DNA from: Desulfocarbo sp964620595
Lineage (GTDB): Bacteria; Desulfobacterota; Desulfarculia; Desulfarculales; Desulfarculaceae
Direction of reading: 5' to 3'
NCBI GenBank assembly: GCA_964620595.1
Contig: CAZUHP010000009.1
Location: 23,519 to 87,518, forward strand
Length of the DNA stretch: 64,000 bases
The position numbers and the translations under genes were made by a program. Below the pieces are notes generated by a model that ran no database searches, was not told the DNA's origin, and was given only the letters and a program-made list of their open reading frames with translations. How positions within the stretch are numbered: position 1 is the stretch's first letter; the number at the start of each line of letters is the position of its first letter. This document shows positions 52,107 to 60,437 of this stretch, piece by piece.

Positions 52107-54119
52107 GTGTCGAAACTTGCAACCAAGCTTGCATCCTGGACCTGCGCCGCATTCTGGCTGGCGGCGATGTCGACGGGGGCGGCGGGGGCGGCGGGGGCGG
52201 CCTGGGCCGCCGGCCCCCAGGCAGGGGACAAGAACCCCGAACCCACCAAGCAAAAAGCCGCGGTCATGGAAACCGTGAACGTGACCGCCAAGCGCTACGA
52301 GGCCCAATACCTGGACACCGGCTCGCTGACCACGGTGCTCAGCGGGCCCGAGATCGAGCGGATGGGCGGGGGCAACGCCTTCGAGGTGCTCCAGCGCACC
52401 GGCGGGGTGAACTTCTCCGCCCAGTTCCCGGGCGGCATCACCCAGGGAGGCATGAACGGCGAGATCGGCATCCGGGGCATCCGGGGCGGCGAGCAGATCA
52501 TGCTCAACGGCATCCCCATCATCGAGCCCACCTCGGGCTCCTATGACATCGACCAGATACCGGCCGCCTTCTTGGAGCGGGTGGAGCTGGTCAAGGGCAG
52601 CAACTCCACCCTCTACGGCTCGCGGGCCATGACCGGCGTGGTCAACATCCGCACCAAGGGACCGGGCAAGCCCTCGCTGGGCGGCGGGCTCACCGGCGGC
52701 AGCCACTCCTACTGGGACGGCAACGCCTGGTACCGCAACGAGGTTTTGTTCCTGGGCGCCAACTACACCACCTTCGGTGACCTGGACAACATAAAGCGCA
52801 ACTACCGCAAGAGGACCCCCTACAACACCTCTCTGTTTAGTCCGGAGAAGTACGCGGCCCTGGCCTCGTTCCAGCCCTGGCAGCCGATCACCTTCAACTA
52901 CATGGTCAACTACACCAAGGCCAGCTACCGGGCGGACTACTACACCCGCGCGTCCTACAGCCACCAGGTGGACGAGAAGGTACTGCACCACTACCTCTCG
53001 GCCACCTATGCCAAGGACAAGCTAAAGGCCACCGCCTTTTTCAACTACAACTACATGAACCTGAAGTACGACTACTACGGCAACGCCAAGAAGCCGGGCA
53101 AGGAGAACGACAAGAAGAGCTTTGTCACCGGCCTGGACGCCCAGCACTCCACCGTGGCCTGGGACACCCTGTTCCTCTACGGCGGCACCTACACCCTGGA
53201 ATACCAGGACGAGACGCGCCAGGACGTGAAAGGCTCCAGCCGCCGGGGATACTACATCCAGGCCACGGACCTGAACCACACCCGGCATCAGCTCTCCCTG
53301 TTCGTGCAGGCAGAGAAGACCTTTGGCGAGGCGTTCATCCTCACCCTGGGCATCCGCGGCCAGGGGGTGATCAACACCGAGGCAGGCGCGGACAACTACT
53401 TCGAGCCCGTGCCCCAGGTGCAGGCGGTATGGCGGGTGAACGCCAACCACTCCCTGTACGCCAACGTGGGCCGGGCCTTCCGGGTGCCCACCTTCAACCA
53501 GCTCTATGCCGAGACCGCCCTGTTCAAGGGCAACCCCGAGCTGAAGCCCGAGTACGGCTGGACCTACGAAGTGGGCTGGAAGGCGGCCTGCGGCAGGTTC
53601 ACCGGCACCCTGGCCGCCTTCCTGATGGACTACCAGGACAAGATCCGCTACGTGATGGACGAGACGCAGGACATCTACCTGGCCCGGAACATGGACAAGT
53701 ACCGCACCACCGGGGTGGAGTGGAACCTCGCCTTCCAGCTCACCGACCAGCTGAGCCTGGTCTTCGGCGGCTACGGGGCCGACCCCTGGGAGGAAAAGGA
53801 CGGGGTGCGCGAGCAGGCCGGGCCCAAGTGGCAACTGGCGCCGGGCGTCTACTTTGACAACGGCAAGCTCCAGTTGGGCTTCAACGCCAGCATGATGCTG
53901 GACCGCGAGCGCAACCTGGACGACTACCTGAACCTGCATCTCACGGGCAGCTACCAGTTCACCGACTGGCTGAAGCTGCTGGTCAAGGTGGACAACCTGT
54001 TGGACCAGAAGCTGGTGGTCTACGGCAACATGACCCCCGGCTACCGGAGCCCCTACGAGGTGCTCGACCCGGGTTTGTGGGTATACGCCGGCGTGCAGGT
54101 GGACTTCAGCCTGCTGTAG
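52107..54119 (+). CDS. TonB-dependent outer-membrane receptor, probably for cobalamin
   Basis: The protein is a 22-strand barrel receptor with plug domain. A signal peptide fills residues 1-37 (ending AAWAAG). The TonB box is near METVNVTAK. The plug shows GIRGIRGGEQIMLNGIPI and the barrel ends in a typical aromatic-rich strand, VYAGVQVDFSLL. I start at GTG 52107, six bases after AAAGGAG, giving 670 residues. The cobalamin riboswitch upstream points to B12 or a related corrinoid as the ligand. No BtuCDF genes are adjacent. Confidence 0.93.
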   Translation: MSKLATKLASWTCAAFWLAAMSTGAAGAAGAAWAAGPQAGDKNPEPTKQKAAVMETVNVTAKRYEAQYLDTGSLTTVLSGPEIERMGGGNAFEVLQRTGGVNFSAQFPGGITQGGMNGEIGIRGIRGGEQIMLNGIPIIEPTSGSYDIDQIPAAFLERVELVKGSNSTLYGSRAMTGVVNIRTKGPGKPSLGGGLTGGSHSYWDGNAWYRNEVLFLGANYTTFGDLDNIKRNYRKRTPYNTSLFSPEKYAALASFQPWQPITFNYMVNYTKASYRADYYTRASYSHQVDEKVLHHYLSATYAKDKLKATAFFNYNYMNLKYDYYGNAKKPGKENDKKSFVTGLDAQHSTVAWDTLFLYGGTYTLEYQDETRQDVKGSSRRGYYIQATDLNHTRHQLSLFVQAEKTFGEAFILTLGIRGQGVINTEAGADNYFEPVPQVQAVWRVNANHSLYANVGRAFRVPTFNQLYAETALFKGNPELKPEYGWTYEVGWKAACGRFTGTLAAFLMDYQDKIRYVMDETQDIYLARNMDKYRTTGVEWNLAFQLTDQLSLVFGGYGADPWEEKDGVREQAGPKWQLAPGVYFDNGKLQLGFNASMMLDRERNLDDYLNLHLTGSYQFTDWLKLLVKVDNLLDQKLVVYGNMTPGYRSPYEVLDPGLWVYAGVQVDFSLL

Positions 54120-54145
54120 CTGAACGCGGCCAAGACCCGAGGCAA

Positions 54146-54175
54146 GGGCGGGGAGCAAGGCTCCCCGCCCTCTTT
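54146..54175 (+). terminator. Terminator of the TonB receptor gene
   Basis: An 11-bp perfect stem, GGGCGGGGAGC with GCTCCCCGCCC, has the loop AAG and is followed by TCTTTGTGT. It lies 27 bases past the stop codon. Confidence 0.85.
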
Positions 54176-54208
54176 GTGTCTCCCGGCCCCGGCCCCGCCG
54201 GGGCGGGC

Positions 54209-54607
54209 TCAATCATACAGGTTCAGGTGGTCCAGGCCGGGGGTGAGGAAGAAGGTGGATTGCTGTACCTTGTCCTGGCGCTGGCTGTAGGTGACCACGA
54301 TCTTGTGGGGGCACTCCACCCACTCCAGGGCCTTGAGCTTGGGCAGCTCCACCAAGGGGTCCACCGCAAAGGCCACCTCCACCTGGGGCGGGTCGCTGGC
54401 CGGGACCACGCCCACCAGGTCTATGCGGTCGCGGGTGGAGCGGGGCGGCTTCCAGGCCGGCACCGGCACCAGGCCCATCTGGCGCAGGCCCTCGGCCAGC
54501 AGTAGGATGATGACTTGACGGGCCACCTCGTCCTGGCGCATGGTCTGGGGTATGTTTTCCAATTCCGTGCGTATGGACTCTGCCAGCTTTTGGAACTTGT
54601 CCTGCAT
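54209..54607 (-). CDS. Hypothetical protein, 132 residues
   Basis: I do not recognise this soluble, single-domain protein. The N-terminal third is helical (QKLAESIRTELENIPQTM), and the middle reads RDRIDLVGV, then QVEVAFAVDP, which could be a remnant of a nuclease-like alpha/beta fold, but the key lysine is absent. The start ATG 54607 has GGAGG six bases upstream. It is convergent with the TonB receptor gene and divergent from the 11-haem cytochrome gene, 43 bases away. Confidence 0.7.
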   Translation of the reverse strand: MQDKFQKLAESIRTELENIPQTMRQDEVARQVIILLLAEGLRQMGLVPVPAWKPPRSTRDRIDLVGVVPASDPPQVEVAFAVDPLVELPKLKALEWVECPHKIVVTYSQRQDKVQQSTFFLTPGLDHLNLYD

Positions 54608-54650
54608 CGCGGCCTCCGGTCGTTTGACTTTCAGGCTGCCAGGCTAACCC

Positions 54651-56969
54651 ATGACGCATCTCGAGTCAAAGCCCCCGGTGCCTTCCACGCGCCCAACGCC
54701 CCCCCCGTCCCCGTCGCGCCGCCCGTCGTCCCCGCCCCCCCCGTCGCGCCCCCCGTCGCGCCCCCCGTCGCGCCGCCCGTCGTCCCCCCCGTCGCCCTGG
54801 CAGAGGGTGGGTTGGGCCGCGGCCTATGCCCTGGCCGCCCTGGCCCTGGCGGGCGCGCTGGTGCTGGCCTGGTGGCTGGAGGGCCGGCGGCCATGGCAGG
54901 CCGAGGTGGCGGCCATAAACCAGGAGCGCGCCGCCCGCCTGGAGCGGCGGCTCAGGGCCGCGGGCCTGGCGCCGTCCCGGGCCGCGGCCCGGGCCGCGGA
55001 GCTGGCCGCCGCCCCGCCCCGGGTGCGGGAGATAATCCCCGCGGCCACCGGCAAGCCGGAGCGCTGCCTCACCTGCCACCAGGGCATCGCCGAGATCAGC
55101 CCCTCCCACCCGGTGGAGGCAGTGGGCTGCGTGGCGTGCCACGGCGGCCAGGGCCTGGCCCTCACCAAGGCAGAGGCCCACCGCGGGCTGCTGGGCCGCA
55201 ACCCCTCCCGCCCGGCCACGGCCCGGGCCGCCTGCGGCGGCGTGGCGGGCCGCTGCCACGCCGGCCGGGAGGAGCCCATGGCCAACGTGGTGGAACGGGT
55301 GGAACGCACCATCATGGCCACCATGACCGGGGTCATCACCAGCCTGCGGGTGGCCTGGGGCGCCCAGGAGGACTTCCAGGCCCGCTTTGCCACGGCTGCG
55401 GTCCAGGACCCAGCCGCACCCCGCCCCCCCCGTCGCCCCCGTCGCCCCCCCCGGTCCCTGCCGGCGGGCAGGGTGGCGCGGCTCCTGGCCCTGCCCGGCG
55501 GCCCGCCGCCGGCTATGAGTTACGCCGGCCTGGCCGACGAGCACTGGCGCAAGTTCTGCGCCCGCTGCCATCTGCGCGCCCAGCGCCCAGCCGGCCCCAG
55601 CGCGCACGGGGCGGGCTGCGCGGCCTGCCACGGCAGCCGGACGCCGGACGGCCGCTACCAGGGCGCGGACGCGGCCCTGCCCCTGGACCAGCCCGGCCAC
55701 GCCGCCCGCCACCAGCTACTGGCCACCCTGCCGGAGGATGCCTGCCGCCGCTGCCACAATCGCTCGGCCCGCATCGGGCTAAATTTCCGGGGCTGGATGG
55801 AGGACGAGTCCGGCCGGGTGCCCTGGCCCGGGGCCAACCCGGACTACCGCCTTTCCGGCGGCCGGGGGGTGCGGCGGCTGCTGCCGGACGTACACGCGGA
55901 AAAGGGCATGTCCTGCATCGACTGCCACACCGGCCGCGAGATCATGGGGGACCTGCGCCTGTATTCCCGCATGCGCTTTCAGACCGAGGTGCGCTGCGCT
56001 ACCTGCCACGGCGCGCCGGGCAGGCCGCCCTCGTTCGGCCCGCCGGACGGGGCGGCCCGCTTCGAGGCGGCCTACGGGCCCCTGAAAGAGGCGCCGCCCC
56101 TGGGCCCGAGCAGCCAGGTGGGCATCACGGCCAAGGGCCGCTCCCTGGCCGCGCTCCGGCCGGGCCCGGGCGGGCCGCTGTTGTTCCTCCGCTCCCGGCC
56201 GGGACCGCCCCGCGCCTGCCAGGACATCAGCCGCGACCCGCGCCACGCCATACCCGGCCACCGGCGCCTGGCCTGCCAGGCCTGCCACTCGCGCTGGGTG
56301 CCCCAATGCTACGGCTGCCACGACTACCGCCGGGCCAAGGGCGAGCTGTGGGACTATGCGGCCCAAAAGCCCACCCCGGGCCGCTGGCAGGAGACCCGCG
56401 ACCTGTACCGCTTCTTGGAGCCGATCTTGGGGGTGGACTCCCGGGGCCGGATCACCACCTTTGCGCCCGGCTGCCAGGTGATGCTGAGCGGGCTGGACCG
56501 GCAGGGCCGCCCCCTGCCCGGCCTGGACCAGAAGATCCTGCGCCGGGGGCCGGCGGGCAACAGCATCGTGATGACCCCCATCGCCGCCCACACCACCCGC
56601 AAGGAGGTGCGGCCCTGCGAGGACTGCCACCAGAACCCGCGGGTCCTGGGCCTGGGCTGGGGGCCGCGCCGCCTGGGCCGGATGGCCGCCCGGCCCCTGA
56701 GCGACTTGGCCGCCCTGGACTGGCCCGCGGACTGGACCGCGCTGGTGGACCAGGAGGGCCGCCCCCTGCAGGGCAATACCCACCAGGGCGCGCGTCCCCT
56801 GAACAAAGAGGAGCTGGCCCGGGTGCTGCGCTTCGCCCGCTGCCTGCCCTGCCACCGCAAGCCCGGCGACCCGGTGGTCAAGGACCCGGCCCGGGCCTAT
56901 GCCCGCATCGCGCCCGGGGGTGACCTGTTTGCCCGGCACCGGGCCCTGGAGGCAAAGGCGCTGAAATGA
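54651..56969 (+). CDS. Membrane-anchored undecahaem cytochrome c
   Basis: The 772-residue protein has a Ser/Pro/Arg repeat N-terminus (residues 10-47), one membrane segment near 53-75 and a large periplasmic part. It has 11 CXXCH haem sites between residue 139 (CLTCH) and 731 (CLPCH): two before 165, then from CARCH onward. A further site, CGGVAGRCH at 195-203, has six residues between the cysteines. Proline-rich inserts come from C/G repeats. Its TGA overlaps the start of the next cytochrome gene (ATGA). With Rieske and cytochrome b genes nearby it probably carries electrons from a quinol-oxidising complex. Confidence 0.9.
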   Translation: MTHLESKPPVPSTRPTPPPSPSRRPSSPPPPSRPPSRPPSRRPSSPPSPWQRVGWAAAYALAALALAGALVLAWWLEGRRPWQAEVAAINQERAARLERRLRAAGLAPSRAAARAAELAAAPPRVREIIPAATGKPERCLTCHQGIAEISPSHPVEAVGCVACHGGQGLALTKAEAHRGLLGRNPSRPATARAACGGVAGRCHAGREEPMANVVERVERTIMATMTGVITSLRVAWGAQEDFQARFATAAVQDPAAPRPPRRPRRPPRSLPAGRVARLLALPGGPPPAMSYAGLADEHWRKFCARCHLRAQRPAGPSAHGAGCAACHGSRTPDGRYQGADAALPLDQPGHAARHQLLATLPEDACRRCHNRSARIGLNFRGWMEDESGRVPWPGANPDYRLSGGRGVRRLLPDVHAEKGMSCIDCHTGREIMGDLRLYSRMRFQTEVRCATCHGAPGRPPSFGPPDGAARFEAAYGPLKEAPPLGPSSQVGITAKGRSLAALRPGPGGPLLFLRSRPGPPRACQDISRDPRHAIPGHRRLACQACHSRWVPQCYGCHDYRRAKGELWDYAAQKPTPGRWQETRDLYRFLEPILGVDSRGRITTFAPGCQVMLSGLDRQGRPLPGLDQKILRRGPAGNSIVMTPIAAHTTRKEVRPCEDCHQNPRVLGLGWGPRRLGRMAARPLSDLAALDWPADWTALVDQEGRPLQGNTHQGARPLNKEELARVLRFARCLPCHRKPGDPVVKDPARAYARIAPGGDLFARHRALEAKALK
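54697..54797. repeat. CCCCGTCGCG-type tandem repeat within the 11-haem cytochrome gene
   Basis: Seven or more units of C(4-8)GTCGCGCC or CGTCGTCC encode the repetitive Ser/Pro/Arg segment before the membrane anchor. The unit is a variant of the intergenic CCCCGTCGCC arrays. Confidence 0.85.
55420..55453. repeat. Short CCCCGTCGCC tract inside the 11-haem cytochrome gene
   Basis: Two or three CCGTCGCCCCC units encode a PRPPRRPRRPP-like insert between haem-binding regions. Confidence 0.7.
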
Positions 56970-58846
56970 AGCGGCTGGTCGTGTTGATAGCGTTCCTGGT
57001 ACTGGCCGGGGCGGTCCTGCCCGCAGCCGCGGCCCGGCCGGATGTGGGCTGCCGGTCCTGCCACCAGGACCTGGCCGCGCCCATGCCGCCCCATGACCCT
57101 GGCCGCGCCCTGGCCTGCACCCGCTGCCACCTGGGCCAGGGAGAGGCGGTTGACAAGGAGACCGGCCACCAGGGCCTGGTGGCCAACCCCTCGGCCCTGG
57201 ACCAGGCGGAGCGCGCCTGCGGTCCCTGCCACGAGGGCTGGCCCCGGCGGGTAAAGGCCTCGCCCATGGCCACCGCCATGGGCATCATCAACCAGACCCG
57301 CTATTTGTGGGGCGCGGCCGGGGACCCGGGGGCCCGCTTCGGGGTGGGGCCGGCGCCGGGGCTTTTGCCCCTGCCCGAACCCCGGGAGAGCGGCCAGCCG
57401 GTGGACGACTTCCTGCGCCGCCGCTGCCTGCGCTGCCACCTGGGGGCCGAGGGCGTGGACCTGGCCGGCGCCCGGCGCTCGTCCGGGTGCGCGGCCTGTC
57501 ACCGGCCCTATGTGCAGGGGCGGCCGCCGCGGGGCCACGGGCTGACCAAGCGCATCCCGGTGAGCCAGTGTCTCACCTGCCACGCGGGCTGCGGCGCGGG
57601 CGCGGAGTACGCGGGCCGCATCCCCCGCGACGCCCGGGCCGGGGCGCGCTTTCTGGCCAGCGACCCGAAGCGGCCCCGGCTGTGGCAGGGGCGCGCCTGG
57701 CGGCCCATGCAGCCGGACCTGCACTACCGCGCCGGCCTGGCCTGCATCGACTGCCACCCCCGGCCCGAGGTCATGGGCGACGGCAAGACCAGGCCCGCCG
57801 CACTCATGGCCGTGGGCCTGCGCTGCTCCACCTGCCACGGCGCGCCGGGTGCGGCCCCCAAGGCCCGCACCACATACGGGGTGCGGCTGGGCCACCTGAG
57901 AGGCGGGGCCAATGGCCTGGTGCTGAGGGGCAAGCTGGACGGCAAGGACCACCAGGTGCCCTCCCTGGCCGGCGGCCCGGCCGCGCCCGTGGCCCACCAG
58001 GTGCCCGGGCACCGACGCCTGGCCTGCCATGCCTGCCACAGCGCCACCAACCCGGCCGCCTGGGGACTGATGGTGCAACTGGAGACCCGCAGCGCCTACC
58101 AGATGTGGCGGCCCATCGCGGCCCAGGGCGACCCCCAGGTGCTGCGCCTGCTCCTGCGGCCCCTGCCCCGGCCACCGGCCCGGGCCATGCCGCCACTCAG
58201 CCGCGACTACCTGAGCGGGGAGTACCGGCCTGGCCTGTGGATCGTCTCGCCCTTTTTCCGGCGCTTCGCCTGGCGGGTGTACGGCCGCACGCCCGACGGC
58301 CGCACCATGCTGCTGGCGCCCCGCTTCCAGTACGTGGTCACCCGCCTGGACCCCGAGGGCCGCCTCCTGGCCAAAGCCCAGGTGCCCCGGCCCGGCCTGG
58401 GGGTCACCCCCTGGCACCCCCACACCACCCGCCGGGCCACGGTGGGCTGCGGGGACTGCCACGGCAAGGCCCGGGCCCTGGGCCTGGGGCTCACTTTCGT
58501 GCGCCAGGGAGGGGGAAACAAGCCGGCCGGCCAAGGCCGCCCCGCCCCGCCCCCCGGCTCGCCCTACGCCCCCCCCCGCCTGGCGCCCAACCTGTGGCTG
58601 CCAGGGGCCGAGGGGCTGGAGGTGCCGGACTGGACCCGGGTCACGGACCTGGCGGGCCGGCCGCAACAGGCCTTCCTGGTGCCGGGCTCCGGCCCCTATC
58701 CCCGGGACCTGCTCTGGAAGTTGCTGCGGCCGGGCAAGGAGTACCGCCGCTGGCTGCTGAGGGCCCTGGACCAGGAATGGCCCTGGCAAGGCGCCGAGCC
58801 GCCCCCCCGGTCAGAGGCCGGGACGAAACCAGGGCTCAAGGATTGA
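56966..58846 (+). CDS. Periplasmic decahaem cytochrome c
   Basis: The 626-residue protein has a signal peptide (residues 1-23) and ten CXXCH sites from residue 29 (CRSCH) to 495 (CGDCH). The last 130 residues carry no haem. Several blocks repeat the order of the 11-haem protein: CIDCH with MGD, CSTCHGAPG, PGHRRLACHACH and HTTRRATVGCGDCHG. The two are therefore paralogues; the CYGCH site that follows PGHRRLACQACH in the other protein is missing here. Start overlaps the upstream stop (ATGA). Its end overlaps the convergent subunit-IV-like gene by 11 bases. Confidence 0.9.
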   Translation: MKRLVVLIAFLVLAGAVLPAAAARPDVGCRSCHQDLAAPMPPHDPGRALACTRCHLGQGEAVDKETGHQGLVANPSALDQAERACGPCHEGWPRRVKASPMATAMGIINQTRYLWGAAGDPGARFGVGPAPGLLPLPEPRESGQPVDDFLRRRCLRCHLGAEGVDLAGARRSSGCAACHRPYVQGRPPRGHGLTKRIPVSQCLTCHAGCGAGAEYAGRIPRDARAGARFLASDPKRPRLWQGRAWRPMQPDLHYRAGLACIDCHPRPEVMGDGKTRPAALMAVGLRCSTCHGAPGAAPKARTTYGVRLGHLRGGANGLVLRGKLDGKDHQVPSLAGGPAAPVAHQVPGHRRLACHACHSATNPAAWGLMVQLETRSAYQMWRPIAAQGDPQVLRLLLRPLPRPPARAMPPLSRDYLSGEYRPGLWIVSPFFRRFAWRVYGRTPDGRTMLLAPRFQYVVTRLDPEGRLLAKAQVPRPGLGVTPWHPHTTRRATVGCGDCHGKARALGLGLTFVRQGGGNKPAGQGRPAPPPGSPYAPPRLAPNLWLPGAEGLEVPDWTRVTDLAGRPQQAFLVPGSGPYPRDLLWKLLRPGKEYRRWLLRALDQEWPWQGAEPPPRSEAGTKPGLKD

Positions 58847-59225
58847 AGCCGGCCCAGGCGGTGAGCCCGGCCCAGCAGAGGAACACCCCCCAGGCCAGAT
58901 ACTCGGCGGGCCGCCAGGCGCGGCGCCAGCCGGGCAGGTCCGGCCCCGGTCCGGCCAGCCAAGGCAGGGCGGCGTACAGCCCCAGGGCGGCGGCGGGAAT
59001 CAATAGCCCGGCGGCCAGGGCCGGCAGATGGCGCAGCAGTTCCTGGAGCCCCAGGAAGAGCCAGGGCGCCTCCGCGTGGCCGGCCTGGGGCGCGGCCCCC
59101 ACCGGCTCCAGGGGGTACAGGGCCGCGGCCAGGCTGAGCAGGGCCAGGGCGACAAGCGCGGCCAGGCCCTCCTTGGCCAGGAGCACCTGGCGGGTGGTGG
59201 ATCGGGTCTGCATACCTTGAAGCAT
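58836..59225 (-). CDS. Cytochrome b C-terminal/subunit IV-like membrane protein
   Basis: This 129-residue protein has three hydrophobic segments and the arrangement of the C-terminal cytochrome b domain (subunit IV of b6f). The Qo-site region PEWYFL is replaced by APWLFLGLQELLRHLP, so the usual glutamate is missing. ATG 59225 is used; ATG 59213 is possible. It lies on the strand opposite to the Rieske and cytochrome b6 genes, starting 67 bases from the Rieske gene, so the complex would be expressed from a divergent promoter region. Assignment to the complex is by domain likeness and position. Confidence 0.75.
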   Translation of the reverse strand: MLQGMQTRSTTRQVLLAKEGLAALVALALLSLAAALYPLEPVGAAPQAGHAEAPWLFLGLQELLRHLPALAAGLLIPAAALGLYAALPWLAGPGPDLPGWRRAWRPAEYLAWGVFLCWAGLTAWAGFNP

Positions 59226-59292
59226 AACCCGCCCCCGCCCGGGTGGACAAGCCGCCTTGTCATGCCGCCCGCCCGGCAGGTAGAGTTAGGCC

Positions 59293-59790
59293 ATGAGCGG
59301 AACCAACCCCGACATCTCCAGCCAGGGGCCGGCCGGCCGCCGCGCCCTGCTCAAGGGGCTGTGGCTGTCCCTGTGGGCCGGGCTGGTGGCAACGGCGGGC
59401 CTGGGCCTGGGCGCCCTGCTCAAGCTGGCGGGCGCGGGCGGGGCGGCGAGCCCCCCGGCGCCGGTGTCCTTTGGCCCCAAGGAGCTGCCAGGCCCGGGCC
59501 AGGTGCGGGTAAAGGGCCGGGTGGCGCTGCTGCGCGACGCGGACGGGCTCTTCGCCCTGGGGCTGCGTTGTCCCCACCTGGGCTGCCGGCCGGACTGGGA
59601 CCGGCGGTCCCGGCGCTTTTTGTGCCCCTGCCATGGCTCGGCCTTTGCCTATGACGGCAGGCGGCTCAAGGGACCGGCCGACCGGGGACTCGCCCAAGTG
59701 GCCCTGGAGCGCGACGCCCAAGGCCGGCTCATCGCCCACCCCGGCCGCCCGGCCGCTCCCGGCGCCCGCCTCCGTCCCGGGGCAGCCTGA
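59293..59790 (+). CDS. Rieske [2Fe-2S] protein of a quinol:cytochrome c oxidoreductase
   Basis: The Rieske protein moves electrons from quinol oxidation to a cytochrome. The 165-residue protein has an N-terminal GRRALLKGL, a Tat-like twin arginine followed by one membrane segment (residues 20-45). Cluster ligands are Cys93 and His95 (CPHLGC) and Cys111 and His114 (CPCHGSAF), with Cys98 and Cys113 as the usual disulfide. Its last base is the first base of the cytochrome b gene (TGATG). Confidence 0.94.
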   Translation: MSGTNPDISSQGPAGRRALLKGLWLSLWAGLVATAGLGLGALLKLAGAGGAASPPAPVSFGPKELPGPGQVRVKGRVALLRDADGLFALGLRCPHLGCRPDWDRRSRRFLCPCHGSAFAYDGRRLKGPADRGLAQVALERDAQGRLIAHPGRPAAPGARLRPGAA

Positions 59791-60416
59791 TGGGACGCCA
59801 GGGATTCCTGGAACACCTGCACCCGCCGCGCCTGCCGGAGGAACGCACCCGGCTGCGCCACACCTTCTGCCTGGGAGGGCTGACCCTGCTGCTGCTTCTG
59901 GTGCTGGGAGTGAGCGGGGCGGTGCTCATGTTCCACTACGTGCCCACCCCGGCGGGCGCGGCCGGCTTCTTTGCCCAGGAAGCCGGGGCCCTGCCCTTTG
60001 CCTGGTTCTTCCGGCGGCTGCACTACCTGGCCGGCCAGGCCATGGTGGTCACCTTGCTCCTGCACATGCTGCGGGTGCTGGCCACCGGCGCCTACCTGCC
60101 GCCCCGGGCCCTGAACTGGCTGGTGGGCCTGGTGCTGCTGGTGCTGACCCTGGCCCTGGACCTGAGCGGCTACGTGCTGCGCTGGGACGCTCCCACCCGG
60201 GCCGCGGCCACGGTGGTGGGCGGGCTGCTGGGGCAGGTGCCCTGGGTGGGGGGGCTGTTGAAAAGGCTTTTGTTCGGGGGGGATACCCTGGGGGAGGCGT
60301 CCTTGCTGCGCTTCTACGTGCTGCACTGCCTGGGGCTTCCCGTAATAACTTTCGTTATCACATTGTATCACTTCTGGCGCATCCGCCGCGACGGCCGCCC
60401 CCAGGCTGGACTATAG
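59790..60416 (+). CDS. Cytochrome b6-type subunit
   Basis: The 208-residue protein is the four-helix haem-binding half of a split cytochrome b. Haem ligands are His78 and His92 and then His179 and His194; the 15-residue spacing of the second pair is the b6 pattern. The Qo-side sequence GYVLRWD follows helix C. The gene overlaps the Rieske stop by one base. With the Rieske and subunit-IV-like proteins it forms a menaquinol-oxidising core. Confidence 0.93.
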   Translation: MGRQGFLEHLHPPRLPEERTRLRHTFCLGGLTLLLLLVLGVSGAVLMFHYVPTPAGAAGFFAQEAGALPFAWFFRRLHYLAGQAMVVTLLLHMLRVLATGAYLPPRALNWLVGLVLLVLTLALDLSGYVLRWDAPTRAAATVVGGLLGQVPWVGGLLKRLLFGGDTLGEASLLRFYVLHCLGLPVITFVITLYHFWRIRRDGRPQAGL

Positions 60417-60437
60417 CAATTTCAATGCGTTGGAAAC

